Notes under the pieces: generated by a model
The model's input: the letters and a program-made list of their open reading frames with translations, nothing else
What the model was told of the DNA's origin: nothing
The model's database searches: none
Assembly: GCA_947652605.1 (NCBI GenBank)
Contig: OX393577.1
Location: forward strand, 3,100,868 to 3,164,867
DNA from: Elmis aenea
Lineage: Eukaryota; Arthropoda; Insecta; Coleoptera; Elmidae
DNA: 64,000 nt
Direction of reading: 5' to 3'
Made by a program: the position numbers and the translations under genes
Part shown: in pieces, positions 34,197 through 44,929 of the stretch
Position numbering within the stretch: position 1 is the first letter of the stretch
How the letters are laid out: each line of letters opens with the position of its first letter

Positions 34197-35972
34197 ATGG
34201 CTAATAAAAAGTTATCAGAAAAAGAACTTGAGGAAATTCTACTCAATTTGTCGGACAATGAAGACGATGTTGATGTTGATAAATATACTGATTCAGAATC
34301 AGATTCAGAGGTAGACAATTACAGTGTAGCAAGTGAACTTAGTGATACCCAAAGTGAATTTGAAGATATAGACGCAAATAATAGCGCAAATAATTCTGAA
34401 AGTAATAATGCTAACAATGATATTGAAACTGAAAGTGATAATCAAGATGAACCAATAAAGTTTTTTGGCAAAGATGGGACAGAATGGTCGCGTAGTGCTT
34501 TTCCAACTGGACGTGCTCGTGCACATAACATAATAAAAGGATCTTTGAGTAAAGTTTGTCTTCCACAAGGTGTTCTTATCGAGGAACCTGTAGATGCATT
34601 TTTGTTATACATAAATAAACAAATTGTCGACAAAATCGTTAACTATACCAACCAAGAGGCGATTCGGGTGATAGGGCCTGAAAAGTGGAAAAATTGCGAC
34701 TCCATTGAGTTATACGCGTTTATAGGACTTCTAATTACAGCTGGCCATCTAAAATCTAATTATACAAATTATGATGTTCTTTGGAATCGAATTTATGGAC
34801 CACCAATATTTCGGGCAACAATGGGACTAAAGCGTTTCAAACTGCTATTACGTTTCATCAGATTTGATGACAAAACAAGTAGATCTGAAAGGCGAAAAAA
34901 AGATAAACTAGCCCCAATTCGCGACATTTGGAATCTTGTGAATACTAATTTTAAAAAATTTTATACACCTGGGGATAACATTACTATCGACGAACAACTT
35001 TTGCCATTTCGTGGCAGATGCTCTTTCAGACAGTATATGCCTTCCAAGCCGGATAAGTACGGCTTAAAAATCTGGTGGGCTTGTGATTCAGAAAATTATT
35101 ACCCACTAAATGGACTTCCATATGTTGGAAAAGAAGGCAACAATGTTGCGAAAAACTTGGGAAGACAGGTTGTGGAAACTCTGGCAGAACCTTTTTATCG
35201 ATCAAAAAGAAACATTACCTGTGACAACTATTTCACGGATTTGGATTTAGCGTATAACTTGCTATCAAATGGACTTACGCTGGTGGGAACTGTAAGAAAG
35301 AACAAGAGGTTCATTCCAAAGGAGTTTCAGCCACACAAAAGTCGCGATGAGAATTCTTCAGTATTTGGTTTTACCAAGAAGGCTACGTTAGTATCGTATG
35401 TCCCAAAACCAAAGAAAAGTGTGATTGTATTATCCACCATGCATCACTCTGAAGAAGTCAGCGAAACCGATAAACATAAACCAGAAATTATCCTCAAATA
35501 TAATCAAACTAAATGTGGAGTAGACAGTTTAGATCAAATGGTCCATGAATACATGTGCAAACGTAGAACGAATCGTTGGCCTTTTGCGTATTTTATGAAT
35601 ATATTAGACGTGAGTGGAGTAGCGGCATATGTCGTGTGGAAAAAATTGTTTCCTTCCTGGAACAACAAAAAGCACGAAAAGAGACGTTTGTTTCTCATAA
35701 ATATTGCAGAAAGCTTAGTAGTGCCTGAGATACAACGCCGAAATCTGCACGGTGTATCTAAGACCACTAAGACGTGTATGTTACAATTTGTACCATCAAC
35801 ATCTACTGCCACTGAACCACGTACTATTCCAGAAAATAAAAAGAGAAGGTGTCATATTTGTCCTGCAAAAAGAGCTAGAATGCAAAGACAAACTTGTGAT
35901 AGGTGTAACATAAATGTTTGTAATGACCATTGTAAAACTACAAGAGTTTGTTCGAAATGCGAACAAGAATAA
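34197..35972 (+). CDS. piggyBac transposase, intact, 591 aa
   Basis: Catalyses excision and TTAA-specific insertion of the element by a DDE-type mechanism in the nucleus. The first ~80 residues are acidic, Asn/Ser-rich and low-complexity. A piggyBac-family DDE domain follows (about 85-480). The catalytic aspartates are visible at D265 (TIDEQLLPFRG), D343 (ITCDNYFTDLDLA) and D443 with D446 (GVDSLDQMVHEY), spaced much like those of the Trichoplusia ni enzyme. The C-terminus (552-591) is a Cys/His-rich zinc-binding domain with cysteines at 552, 555, 567, 570, 575, 579, 585 and 588, used to bind terminal DNA. The length is normal for the family and there are no stops or frameshifts. I chose the ATG at 34197 because the conserved acidic leader follows it and no in-frame extension is needed. 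It is the only intact large reading frame in the window. Confidence 0.97.
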   Translation: MANKKLSEKELEEILLNLSDNEDDVDVDKYTDSESDSEVDNYSVASELSDTQSEFEDIDANNSANNSESNNANNDIETESDNQDEPIKFFGKDGTEWSRSAFPTGRARAHNIIKGSLSKVCLPQGVLIEEPVDAFLLYINKQIVDKIVNYTNQEAIRVIGPEKWKNCDSIELYAFIGLLITAGHLKSNYTNYDVLWNRIYGPPIFRATMGLKRFKLLLRFIRFDDKTSRSERRKKDKLAPIRDIWNLVNTNFKKFYTPGDNITIDEQLLPFRGRCSFRQYMPSKPDKYGLKIWWACDSENYYPLNGLPYVGKEGNNVAKNLGRQVVETLAEPFYRSKRNITCDNYFTDLDLAYNLLSNGLTLVGTVRKNKRFIPKEFQPHKSRDENSSVFGFTKKATLVSYVPKPKKSVIVLSTMHHSEEVSETDKHKPEIILKYNQTKCGVDSLDQMVHEYMCKRRTNRWPFAYFMNILDVSGVAAYVVWKKLFPSWNNKKHEKRRLFLINIAESLVVPEIQRRNLHGVSKTTKTCMLQFVPSTSTATEPRTIPENKKRRCHICPAKRARMQRQTCDRCNINVCNDHCKTTRVCSKCEQE

Positions 35973-36017
35973 ATAAGATTTGTTTTTTTAAATGTTCGTG
36001 ATTAATGTAAACCAATT

Positions 36018-36023
36018 AATAAA
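36018..36023 (+). promoter_or_regulatory. Polyadenylation signal of the transposase gene
   Basis: AATAAA 46 bases after the stop codon, inside the element. Another AATAAA overlaps the stop itself (35968-35973) and is less likely to be used. Confidence 0.6.
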
Positions 36024-36121
36024 CTTGAATATCACATGTTTGTATTACTTATTTATTATTAACTATCATATTTATTAACCAAAACCAAATTTCGTACCTA
36101 TTTTATGTAATATAAATGCCT

Positions 36122-36154
36122 AGGAGTCCAGTGGACTCTCAGGTTCTGTTACGT
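36122..36154. repeat. piggyBac internal repeat, right
   Basis: Palindrome GGAGTCCAGTGGACTC followed by AGGTTCTGTTACG, the inverse of the left internal repeat at 33669-33698. Confidence 0.7.
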
Positions 36155-36166
36155 TACTAAAAACAA

Positions 36167-36184
36167 CTGCCCGGATAAGGGTTA
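36167..36184 (-). repeat. piggyBac right terminal repeat and TTAA
   Basis: TGCCCGGATAAGGG (36167-36180) followed by the second copy of TTAA (36181-36184). Confidence 0.93.
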
Positions 36185-37280
36185 AAAAGATTGTCAGGGG
36201 GTGAAACACGTAGTCCCACTTCGTCTTGGTGAATGCCAATGTGTTAAGCCGCTAACTGCCAATGTGTCCTATATCTACTCCGAAATGGTGGATATAAAAC
36301 CGATACTGAATCACAACACTCGTGCGGTGTTACCATATAAAAGTGTTAAAAATGTAGATAAATAGAGCAGTAAACTAGACAATATTACCAGCATAAAAGT
36401 TAATAAAACTATACATGCTAAGTGTTCCAGAGATCAATACCAGCTAGATTATCTCTTTTGTTGTACAACATAACAGGACAGACCTTATTTAATTATTAAT
36501 TAGTGGTAATTTTCAAACATTAAAATATCGATGAAGGTAAAAAAATCGTTACTCATTTTTTTTTATAAATATACAAGTTATTAGCGGGTCATGGAAATCA
36601 ACTTCGGAACATAAATCAGTGCCACCTTTTTTAAAAAAATTATAACTAAATGAAGTAGTTTAATACGATTAACTTTCAAATCCAAAACAAAAAATAATCC
36701 ATAATAATTCTCAATAAGTATCATGGTTAACTTCATTTATGTGTTTCACCAATTCTTATTGGCTATTCCAATTTCTAATTTTTCATTGTTGCAAAAAGTC
36801 AGAACTGCTGTCAAATAGTACATTATGTAGCGACGTCAAAGGAGATTTTAAATTATTTTACTGACTTACTCCTATTTTAAATGCCATTTAATTTAAAAAT
36901 TTCAAGCTAATGCTATTAGGTAATAACCGTCAAAGGTGAAAATTTATACAAATTCGATGAATATTTAAATAATTTGTAAAAGCAATTATTCTTCAACATT
37001 TAACAATGCTTAATTGTCGCTGTGTTTGCAAAATGTTGTAAATATACAAATATTCTTTAAACACGGATACAAACTGGTTAACAAATAGTAAATTTGGTAA
37101 AGTCAGAACATCTTTATCTAAGGATTCTCATAAGCTTTTTTTTTTACAAGTAGATTTTTAATGATCATGTCTAAAATATGATGAAATACTGAAAATATTA
37201 TATAAAGACATGTCAATTAAAAATATAATTATTAATATACTTTATAGAAAGCTCCAGTTATGCAGTTTTTGACATTTATC
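36185..37280. other. No feature recognised
   Basis: AT-rich DNA. The first ~120 bases after the transposon are GC-richer, like the flank before it (33360-33487), so the piggyBac may have landed in an older sequence that I cannot identify. Confidence 0.35.
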
Positions 37281-37285
37281 TGGAT

Positions 37286-37790
37286 GTGACATCTAGGGTC
37301 AATGGAACAGCCAAGCGGTGTCTAAATGACATATTAATACGGGCATACACAGAACATTGCGGGCATAATGCTCATTGGAGAAAGGTTGCAGGACAAGCCC
37401 ATTCTAAGGCTATCCTGTCAATTGCCTCTAAAGAAAAGACAGAAGAAATGCTCAAGATGAGCAGAGTACACTTCAGAGCAGCCACAGGACTCGTCACAGG
37501 ATACAGGCTAAACAAACTTCTACATAATAGGGCTCTCGAAGACCGATGTATAGAAGAAGAAGAAACCCCTCATCACGTAATATCCCAGTGTGAAGGATTC
37601 ACACCCTATCAGCGTAGACTTCTAGGGATGGAAAAGCCAACCAAGAAGAGTTTAAAAAACACCCTTAAAGAAAATCCTGGAGTTTTTCAAAAACCCAGGA
37701 CTTCTTTAAGGGGCTATCACCAGAGAGTACAATAGACCAATAGGTCACAGTACATAGACCCGAAAAGGGACCACCTTCGCGGAAATAATT
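37286..37790 (+). mobile_element. 5'-truncated LINE 3' end (RNase-H-type family)
   Basis: An open frame of 149 codons covers the C-terminal part of the second LINE protein: NGTAKRCLND, KVAGQAHSKAILSI, MSRVHFRAATGLVTGY, a decayed Cys/His knuckle (RCIEEEETPHHVISQCEGF) and YQRRLLGMEKPTKKS. The 3' UTR ends with GGGACCACCTTCGCGGAAAT. The knuckle has lost one cysteine pair relative to the 42.6-kb copy (CRGCGEEDETP). Its 5' end is cut within the region after the RNase H domain. Confidence 0.8.
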
Positions 37791-38003
37791 TAAAAATATA
37801 GGATCAATTGGGGCAGCTATGAAAGTAGCAAAGAGGATAATGAATGAAGTTGGCTACGCATAGTCGTCTTCAGGGCTTACTGACATTTAATACTGTAGAT
37901 TTTTGACTAAATTGCGTGGCATTACAAAAAGTTCCGTAAAGCCTTTTGAAAATCCGGTTTAAATACACTGTTCTACAGATTTTTCCACCCTTTAATAATA
38001 TAC

Positions 38004-38071
38004 AGTATGTACAAAAAGTAACGTAACGCGTCAATATCTCGACCAGTAACGTTACTTTTTGTACAAACTGT
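38004..38071. mobile_element. Miniature CAG...CTG palindrome with TATA flanks, 68 bp
   Basis: CAGTATGTACAAAAAGTAAC at the left and its inverse GTTACTTTTTGTACAAACTG at the right, with a ~25-base loop. TATA lies on both sides (38000-38003, 38072-38075). The ends and flanks follow the rule of the larger elements at 18515-19237 and 30894-32149, so this may be an extreme deletion product of the same class. Confidence 0.65.
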
Positions 38072-39959
38072 ATAAGCTGTTTTGGATTTTTTTTAACTAA
38101 CGAAATGATTAAGGTAATAATGTCTAAAGCATCCTATATATACGTTTTTGCCAGCACATTTTGCTTACTTTTGTAAACCATCTCTTTATGAGTTAATAAA
38201 AATTATTTCGAATTTTTGAGCATAAATATTTTTTTTTACTAAATAAAAACTTTTGTGTTTGCAATACAATAATATTTCTCAGAATGAAATGCACGCAATT
38301 ATTTTAAAACGTTGAGTGTTTTTGTGCGGGATGTTTTATCGTCTTGACACGAGTCTCTTGTATAATTTTATTAGCCAAATGTATCGGAAATATGTCTGTA
38401 AAATTTGCACAAACGTTTTAGACGATTTGGTATAAATATACGGCTAGAATTCAGTGCCGCGCGCACAGCTTTATTCTGATATGTTTCAAGCTAAATTTGG
38501 CGTGACAGTTTCCTGGTCCTTGGAAAGCGAAATTGTGTTTTATTGGAGCTGTAAATTCAACAGAGCAAACCACTTTAATGACACAAACAGGTGTGTACTA
38601 TTATATCTCATGTAAGGCACCTAAAGTTTACGACCATAACTTGGCCAACAAAAGAACTTACCCCCTTGTAAGTTATTATTGGATATGAAATGCACTGAGG
38701 TGGTTACTTTATAGGCATTTTCAAAGTCGTCTGTACTTTCGTTTTACGAGGCGTAAGAAGACAATGCAACGGTGAAGAAAATAGAATTAGATTTCGACAA
38801 ATTTACACATTCTGAGATCGCTTTGTTCAATTCGCTAAAATGAGTGTGTACGCACGCACGTGCGCGCTCGAGTGCGTGTATACAGTGTGACAATTATCTA
38901 CCGCATTATTTTGGTAACTTTGTTACTATAAGAATTCAAATGATTCCGTTCATATGATCAACTGACATGAATTACAAGGTTTAGACGGTCATTTGGCGTT
39001 CATGTCACATGAATTCATGTGAGTTGATCCACTCACATGACTAATGTAAACCCAGCTTTATAGTCAAACCATTGTTTTTTGTAAATTAACCAATTATTAA
39101 CCTTTTTTTAAAATAAAGATTATAGATCAATAAAATCTAATTTAATATAAAATTTTTAATAAACAAGTCTCTGAGAATTTCGATCCAAATTTAGTTTTTT
39201 CGCCGTTACATTATTTTAATATACCTACCTAACTTTTTTAAATACTTTTGTTAATTTCCAACTTCCTAACAGCATGTTCGATCAAGCTTTGTTATAATGA
39301 TGAGATAGTTTGATAGTAATACATCCTGCAGTTCACATGCTAAGCAAATAAGGGCGTTATTTACACACAGTTCCGCAAATGTGTAGTTAATATAAGCTCT
39401 CAGCTTCTAGAGCTTTAATACGTAAGTAGCCCGTCAATGTTTTATGGCTGTTGCAATTAATTAAACTTTTAACAGTTTCGGTAAACTTTTAATGATACAA
39501 TATTGAAGTGTCGTTTTGTATCTTTCGTATATAAATCTACAACATGCTATATTAACTATGTGATACAGACTACCCCATGTTATGGTAAGATATGATCTGA
39601 CACTAAGACAACACTGTTTAGCATTAATTGCAACAAGTTAGTTTGCTGCTAGAACATGAAACAAACTAAAATTAACCAGTTACATCAATGATGAGATTGT
39701 TCAATTAGCTACATCAAAAAATGTTTTCGTTTAACACAATCATTTGTTATTTACTTATCAAAAGCTTGCCCACAAAAAATAACAAAACAGTTTAAAATTA
39801 TGATCACAAAAATGGATACTAAATAACAATTTGTAAACTTTATATATCTATCAATGTTACTCGTTAAACAAAACAATACTTGGGCACAAAGACATTGACA
39901 TAAACGTGAAAATGAATTCATAATATGGTAACATCACCAACAATAACCTAAGCATCCAA
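38072..39959. other. No gene; short palindromic and alternating tracts
   Basis: Contains an alternating purine-pyrimidine tract (38841-38885, with CGCACGCACGTGCGCGC). At 38935-39045 is a cluster of inverted CATGAATT/AACTCACATG motifs (TCACATGAATTCATGTGA) that looks like half of a palindromic repeat ending near ACCCAGCTTTAT. Otherwise AT-rich. Confidence 0.4.
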
Positions 39960-40345
39960 AAACTGGACACTAAGGAAAACAGACGAGGCTAAAATTAACA
40001 CAATCGAAATAAAACAGCTCAGAAAAACTGCGGGGAAAACTAAAAAGGACAGAATAAAAAACGAAAACATTAGAGAAATAACAAAAAAAAAGAAAAGAAA
40101 CGACTAAACTGGTGTTGACATTTAGTAAGAATGAAACCTGACAGAATCACGAGAAAAATTATGGAAATTGGAAAACCAGCCAAAAAACAAAGCGGGAGTT
40201 CAAGAAAATGGATGGATCAAATAAGATAAAGGGGGTTAAAAAAAAAGAAAAACAGCAGCAGAAATGAAAACACTAGCCAAAGATAGAAGGGCATTGTGGA
40301 AATAGACTCAGAAAGGGAGTCGAGAAGAACAAGAAGAAAATATAC
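39960..40345 (+). mobile_element. Decayed LINE C-terminus (RTE-like)
   Basis: In shifting frames this reads NWTLRKTDEAKI, KKDRIKNENIREI, LNWCGHLVRMKPDRITRKIM, EIGKPAKKQSGSSRKWMDQI and AAEMKTLAKDRRALWK. The W-x-G-H-L-x-R-M and D-R-x-x-W motifs mark the post-RT region of RTE-like elements. It ends with AGAACAAGAAGAAAAT, the same 3' terminus as the minus-strand copy at 54105-55268. At least three frameshifts or stops. Confidence 0.7.
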
Positions 40346-41617
40346 CTATGAAATTAAAACAATGCTATCAATTAATTAAGAGTAACATCTTATTATCAAT
40401 TTAATTAATTTATATTTCTTATACATTCATTTTATATCTATCATCTATCATCTATACAACAAGAAAGTTTAAATTTATAAGGTGTGCTTTTGAGATCCAA
40501 CCCTTTTGTTCATGCCATATCTTAATTAACAATAAAAGCATAGCTTAAACCCTTTTGCAACCGTAATTCCAAGTTTTCAGTGCATCTGTGAAAAACATTA
40601 GCACGCCCGAACAGAGCTAGCTCGGTTATTCTAAATGAACAATTGTAATGCGAGGTTGCATAACGATTATATCAGAATTATTCAAATGTGCACATAATAC
40701 AACTTCAAAGTGTTAAAAATTAGTGGCTGTTGTAATTTGAAATGCCAAATTATGATTTCCCTTTGTGTGTAATTGTATATTATTTACTAAGTGCTTCTCA
40801 TACTAGCTACTGCAATATTGCTCACATTTGTGAATTATTGTCTACCTGTTTAATATTTATTATTAATTCAATGGAGGCTGTTCCTATGTATATGCTTAAA
40901 CGTAAAACTATTGTAGAAATTTAAAATTTGCTTTGACGTTGTTCGCTTAGATTCTTTCACAACAAAAATTTTACATTGGTGTAGTGGAATATTAAAAAAG
41001 TAATAAATTTTTAACAGCTGTAATTTCCCAAGCCTTGGTGTCTTTATCGGTTTTGTTTTGCCAAATTCTTAATGCTCTGCAGGTGAACAAGCAAAATAAA
41101 TGTTGAGTCTGTAATTTTTAAATACATTTTGCGATTGCTATTGCTCAAAGGAACAAAACAAAATTTATGCAATAAAAAATTAATTGTTATTTAAAAAAAT
41201 ATATATTTGGGAGAACTGCTTTTTAAATAATAATTTAATCACCATGTTTTCAACAGAAAAAGGTCATATTGCGATGTGTTATTTAATAATTGCATGATCA
41301 AACATTATGTCGTAGGAAAGAACACACGAAGTCTTATGGTTGGATACATGTTTAGATATTAGGTTACTGTAATTAAAAACAAATAGCAAAGAAAAATTTA
41401 AAACTAAAATAAGCCATTTTACATTTAGTATTTAATGAATTATCAAATTTTTGCAGAACAGTTACAAGAATTAACTAAATTTGTTAACATTTTCCTAATT
41501 ATTGTCATACGATAATGGTTTTCAATATTCGATTCCATTTTTATTTTTCTTTCATAAACAAGAATCCATAATAATATAATTTTTGTTGCAACTTGCTAAT
41601 AACCGAATTTTTCCCAG
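40346..41617. other. No feature recognised
   Basis: AT-rich DNA without supportable genes. Confidence 0.4.
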
Positions 41618-41990
41618 CATAGAAAAGACAGAAGAAATGCTTAGGATGAGCAGAGTAGACATCAGAGAAGCCACAGGACTCATCACAGGACACTGGGCTA
41701 AACAAACACTTCTACATAATAGGGCTCCCAGAGATCGATATATACAGAGGATGTGGTGAAGAAGAAGAAACTCCTCTTCACGTAATGTGCCAGTGTGAAG
41801 GATTCTCACACTATCGGCGCAGACTTCTGGGGATGGAAAATGCCAACCAAAAAGAATTAAGAAAAAAACCCTTAAAAAAATCTTGAAGTTTCCCCAAAAC
41901 ACCGGACTCCTTTAGGGGGCTATCACCAGAGGGTACAATAGACCAATAGGTCGCAGTTCAGGAACGCGAAAGGGAACCACCTCCGCGTAA
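41618..41990 (+). mobile_element. 5'-truncated LINE 3' end (RNase-H-type family)
   Basis: Starts within EKTEEMLRMSRVDIREATG, continues through a knuckle region (CGEEEETPLHVMCQCEGF) in changed frame, then a 3' UTR ending GGGAACCACCTCCGCGTAAC. Single-base insertions break the frame after the ATGL segment and near the LGMENAN segment. The minus-strand frame over it (41552-41902) is a shadow. Confidence 0.78.
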
Positions 41991-42005
41991 CAAGTTTGAA
42001 AGAAA

Positions 42006-42615
42006 TATCAATATATGAATAATGTAAAAGTTTATACATCACAACATCATCGTTTTGTTTGTGCCATATAACTACCATAATCTGAATTCATAAAGCTTAC
42101 GAGTGATTAAAACTATGGCTTGGCAAGGTTATAGATAGTTAATGAAGGCATTAGTTTAATTATAAGATGCACAAATAGCAGACGGGTTTCCTGCAAACGA
42201 CTCGAAGTAGTTACGTTCGCAAGCCATTGACCCAATTGTTGCATCATATGATATTAATTAAACGTAGAGATTATGTGGGAATGCGGCAACTGCTTTGAAA
42301 AGCTTGTTCTTAAACGCTACGTTTTTAATTTAAAACACTGCTGCAATTACTTTTCAGCGTTATTTTGTTGGTTATCCTCGTTTACAAGCATTTATAATAA
42401 GCAAATATAACACAGCCCATGTAAAAACGAATGAGTGCTGCATATTTAGCCTTTGAAAAAACATTTTACTAGTTTATTTTACTATTTATAAAATTGTCTA
42501 AAGGCCATTATGTTGTCCAATATATTCTTATTGATGTCTTTTTAAAGATTAACTTAAAAGGAAGTTAAAATATAATAATAATCATGAATTTTATTTAGCG
42601 TTTGGCTAATAATTT
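42006..42615. other. No feature recognised
   Basis: AT-rich DNA between two LINE fragments. Confidence 0.4.
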
Positions 42616-43203
42616 TACAATGCCCAGGGCAGACTAACATGCCAGGGAACGAGAACGCAGATCGCCTAGCCAAAATTGGCAGCGACACAGTTTTCTTCGG
42701 ACCAGAGCTCGCAGTTGGTACTTCCCATGAAACAGCAAAGCGGTGTCTTAATGGCATATAAATACAGGGGCATAATGCTCATTGAAAAAAAGTTGCGGGA
42801 CAAGCCCATTTTAAGGCTATCCTGTCAATGGTCTCCAAAGAAAAGGCAGAAGGAATGCTCAGTATGAGCAGAGTAGACATCAGAGCAGCCACAGGACACT
42901 GTGGGCTGAACAAACACTTCTACATGATAGGGCTCTCAGAGACCGATACATGCAGAGGATGTGGTGAAGAAGATGAAACTCCTCTTCACGTATTATGCCA
43001 GTGTGAAGGATTCACACCCTATCGGCGTAGACTTCTGGGAATGGAAAAAGCAACCAAGAAGTGCTAAGATGTTTTTCTTAAAGAAAATATTGGAGTTTTC
43101 CAAAAACACAGAACTTCTTTAAGGGGTTATCACCAGAGGAACCAATAGGTAGCAGTACAGGAACCCGAAAGGGGACCACCTCCGCGGAAATAATAATAAT
43201 AAC
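42616..43203 (+). mobile_element. LINE 3' end with RNase H tail and zinc knuckle
   Basis: The longest copy of this family here. It begins with the last RNase H motif (PGNENADRLAKIGSD, then FFGPELAVG) and continues through AKRCLNG, KVAGQAHFKAILSM, MSRVDIRAATGHCGLNKHFY, and a complete C-x2-C-x8-H-x4-C knuckle (CRGCGEEDETPLHVLCQC). YRRRLLGMEKATKK precedes the 3' UTR and an AAT-repeat tail at 43190-43201. RNase H plus this knuckle indicates the I/R1/LOA/Jockey side of the non-LTR tree. Frames are broken near 42740-42790. Confidence 0.82.
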
Positions 43204-44929
43204 CCGCACATATTGGCATCCATTTTCATTTTGTAAAAAACTTAATTTTAGTGATTCCATAAACGGGCTTTAATATTTTACAACAATTACAGAAATGAAG
43301 GCGTTATTACGCGAATTTAGAAATAAATTAAGAAATGTTTAGGGCTGTTATTGTTATGTTCAGAACGCTTTCATACAAAATACTACCATTTGACAGTGCA
43401 CTCTTAATAAAGCATCTCTATTATTGTGTAGTGTGCTTTATAACATTGGGATTCATATAAAGCAAAATATATCCCTTTGTCATCAACATAGGGGTTTATT
43501 ACATGTAAGATATTACAGTCTCTGGGTGGAATGAGTAAAGAAAACTTCCGAGAGAAATTTTTAATGGAAATAAACAGACTTACAACATCAGCACTGCAAT
43601 TTTGTTTCGGTTCATCTAAAAAGCTGCAAAATAAATTACATTGGGACAAAGATGCAGAATTAAAAAATATAAGCTTCTCACTTGTAGAAGAACACTTGAA
43701 TATCATTTTGTTCCACTTCCTTCATTTTTTAAAAATCTTAAAAATTAGAGCACTTGTTGACCTAGTTTTTTTCGAAGACGTTTTGTCTATTTTGGACCAT
43801 CATCAGCTCTCAGCTTTTTTTTGACTTAGAGATTGCTTAAAGCAGACGCAATGTGAAAAAGGTTTAATATACCAAGTATGATCATAATCACATAAAATTT
43901 TGTTTCCCATACTTGAGACACTGTTAACAAATACGTACAAGTGTGGTGGTATTAACACATTTTAGCACATAATCTGTACGTCAACAGACCCTTTGTCAAA
44001 CATCGGACGCTGTTTACTAATCGATCAATAATGAGTCATAATGTAGCTAATGAACGTGATTGCCATGGCCAGGTCAGCGACCAGCGACCGGAAGTACCAT
44101 CTAGTATCCGCCGCCAGCGGTTGCGTGCGCTAAATTGCTTAGTATTGTAAATATGTAGGCTACTCATGTTTCAAGTACCTTCAACAAGTCGTTGTCGCCC
44201 TAAATTTTTATAGCTCGTGCTGGGTTGTTATCTCTAAAGAAAAAACAAACAGCCGAGTGACGATAGAAACAAATGTAAGTTTAATATTCCCTTCGGTAAA
44301 TAATTTTGCGTGTCCGAATCGGAAGATTAATGATTCATATCAGTTTGGTCACTTTTAAAAGCATAGGAGCACGGTAATTATAAAACAACTTTACCTATAA
44401 ATACGAATATATAACTGTTTGAATCATAACCCAATCAACAATTAACCAACTTCAATGGGGAAAAACAACTATAAAAGTTATTTTAATACATCCAACCGCT
44501 AAAAGGTTTCTAGCATCGATAACATTTACGACCAAGTTGGACGATGTAATTAAACCTAAAAACGTGCAAATAAAAATTAACTCAAGTTTAATTAAATCAA
44601 TTTATGGGTGTAATAAAATATGCTATTTAACAGGGTGTGTTCAAACCATGAACGGCATTTAAACTCTTCATAAAACTCACGCTGAGCAAAGTTACACAAT
44701 TTTGAACGCTATCCATACCATATTTTACAACGTTACTTATAAACAGACGCTGATTAATAAACGTGAACCAAAATAACCACATGCAGCTTTATTAAACGCG
44801 TCAAATAAACTGTATTAGTACAAATAAGGATCTAGATAGTCGTAAAATTTTACACTGATTGATTACGCACGCTGGCGCTAAATACCTTTTTCTATGCAAC
44901 TAAAAAATAATAGTTATTTACGTTACAAG
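43204..44929. other. No gene recognised
   Basis: AT-rich DNA. A 97-codon frame at 43531-43824 (MSKENFREKFLMEINRL) has plausible protein composition but no motif I can place and no splice context. Confidence 0.35.

Larger units (their letters stand above)
33492..36180 (+). mobile_element. Complete piggyBac transposon, 2689 bp
   Basis: The terminal inverted repeats CCCTTATCCGGGCA (33492-33505) and TGCCCGGATAAGGG (36167-36180) are perfect over 14 bp and abut TTAA on both sides. Each end has an internal inverted repeat: GTAACAGAACC followed by GGAGTCCATTGGACTCC (33669-33698) on the left, and its inverted counterpart at 36122-36154 on the right. A third palindrome, GAGTCCAATGGACTC (33510-33524), lies just inside the left tip. 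The element encodes one intact transposase. Its leader contains a nested 225-bp hAT-type MITE. Every visible component needed for mobility is present, so this copy may be active or only recently silent. Confidence 0.95.

Noticed and set aside
33992..34204. 70-codon hydrophobic frame just upstream of the piggyBac transposase
   Set aside because: Lies in the element's leader and overlaps the transposase start. Hydrophobicity follows from T-rich codons, and piggyBac elements encode a single protein.
41552..41902. 116-codon minus-strand frame
   Set aside because: Antisense shadow of the LINE 3' end that reads correctly on the plus strand.
43531..43824. 97-codon frame MSKENFREKF... as a host protein
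   Set aside because: No recognisable domain, no splice context, ends in a homopolymer-rich region. Kept only as an unexplained frame.
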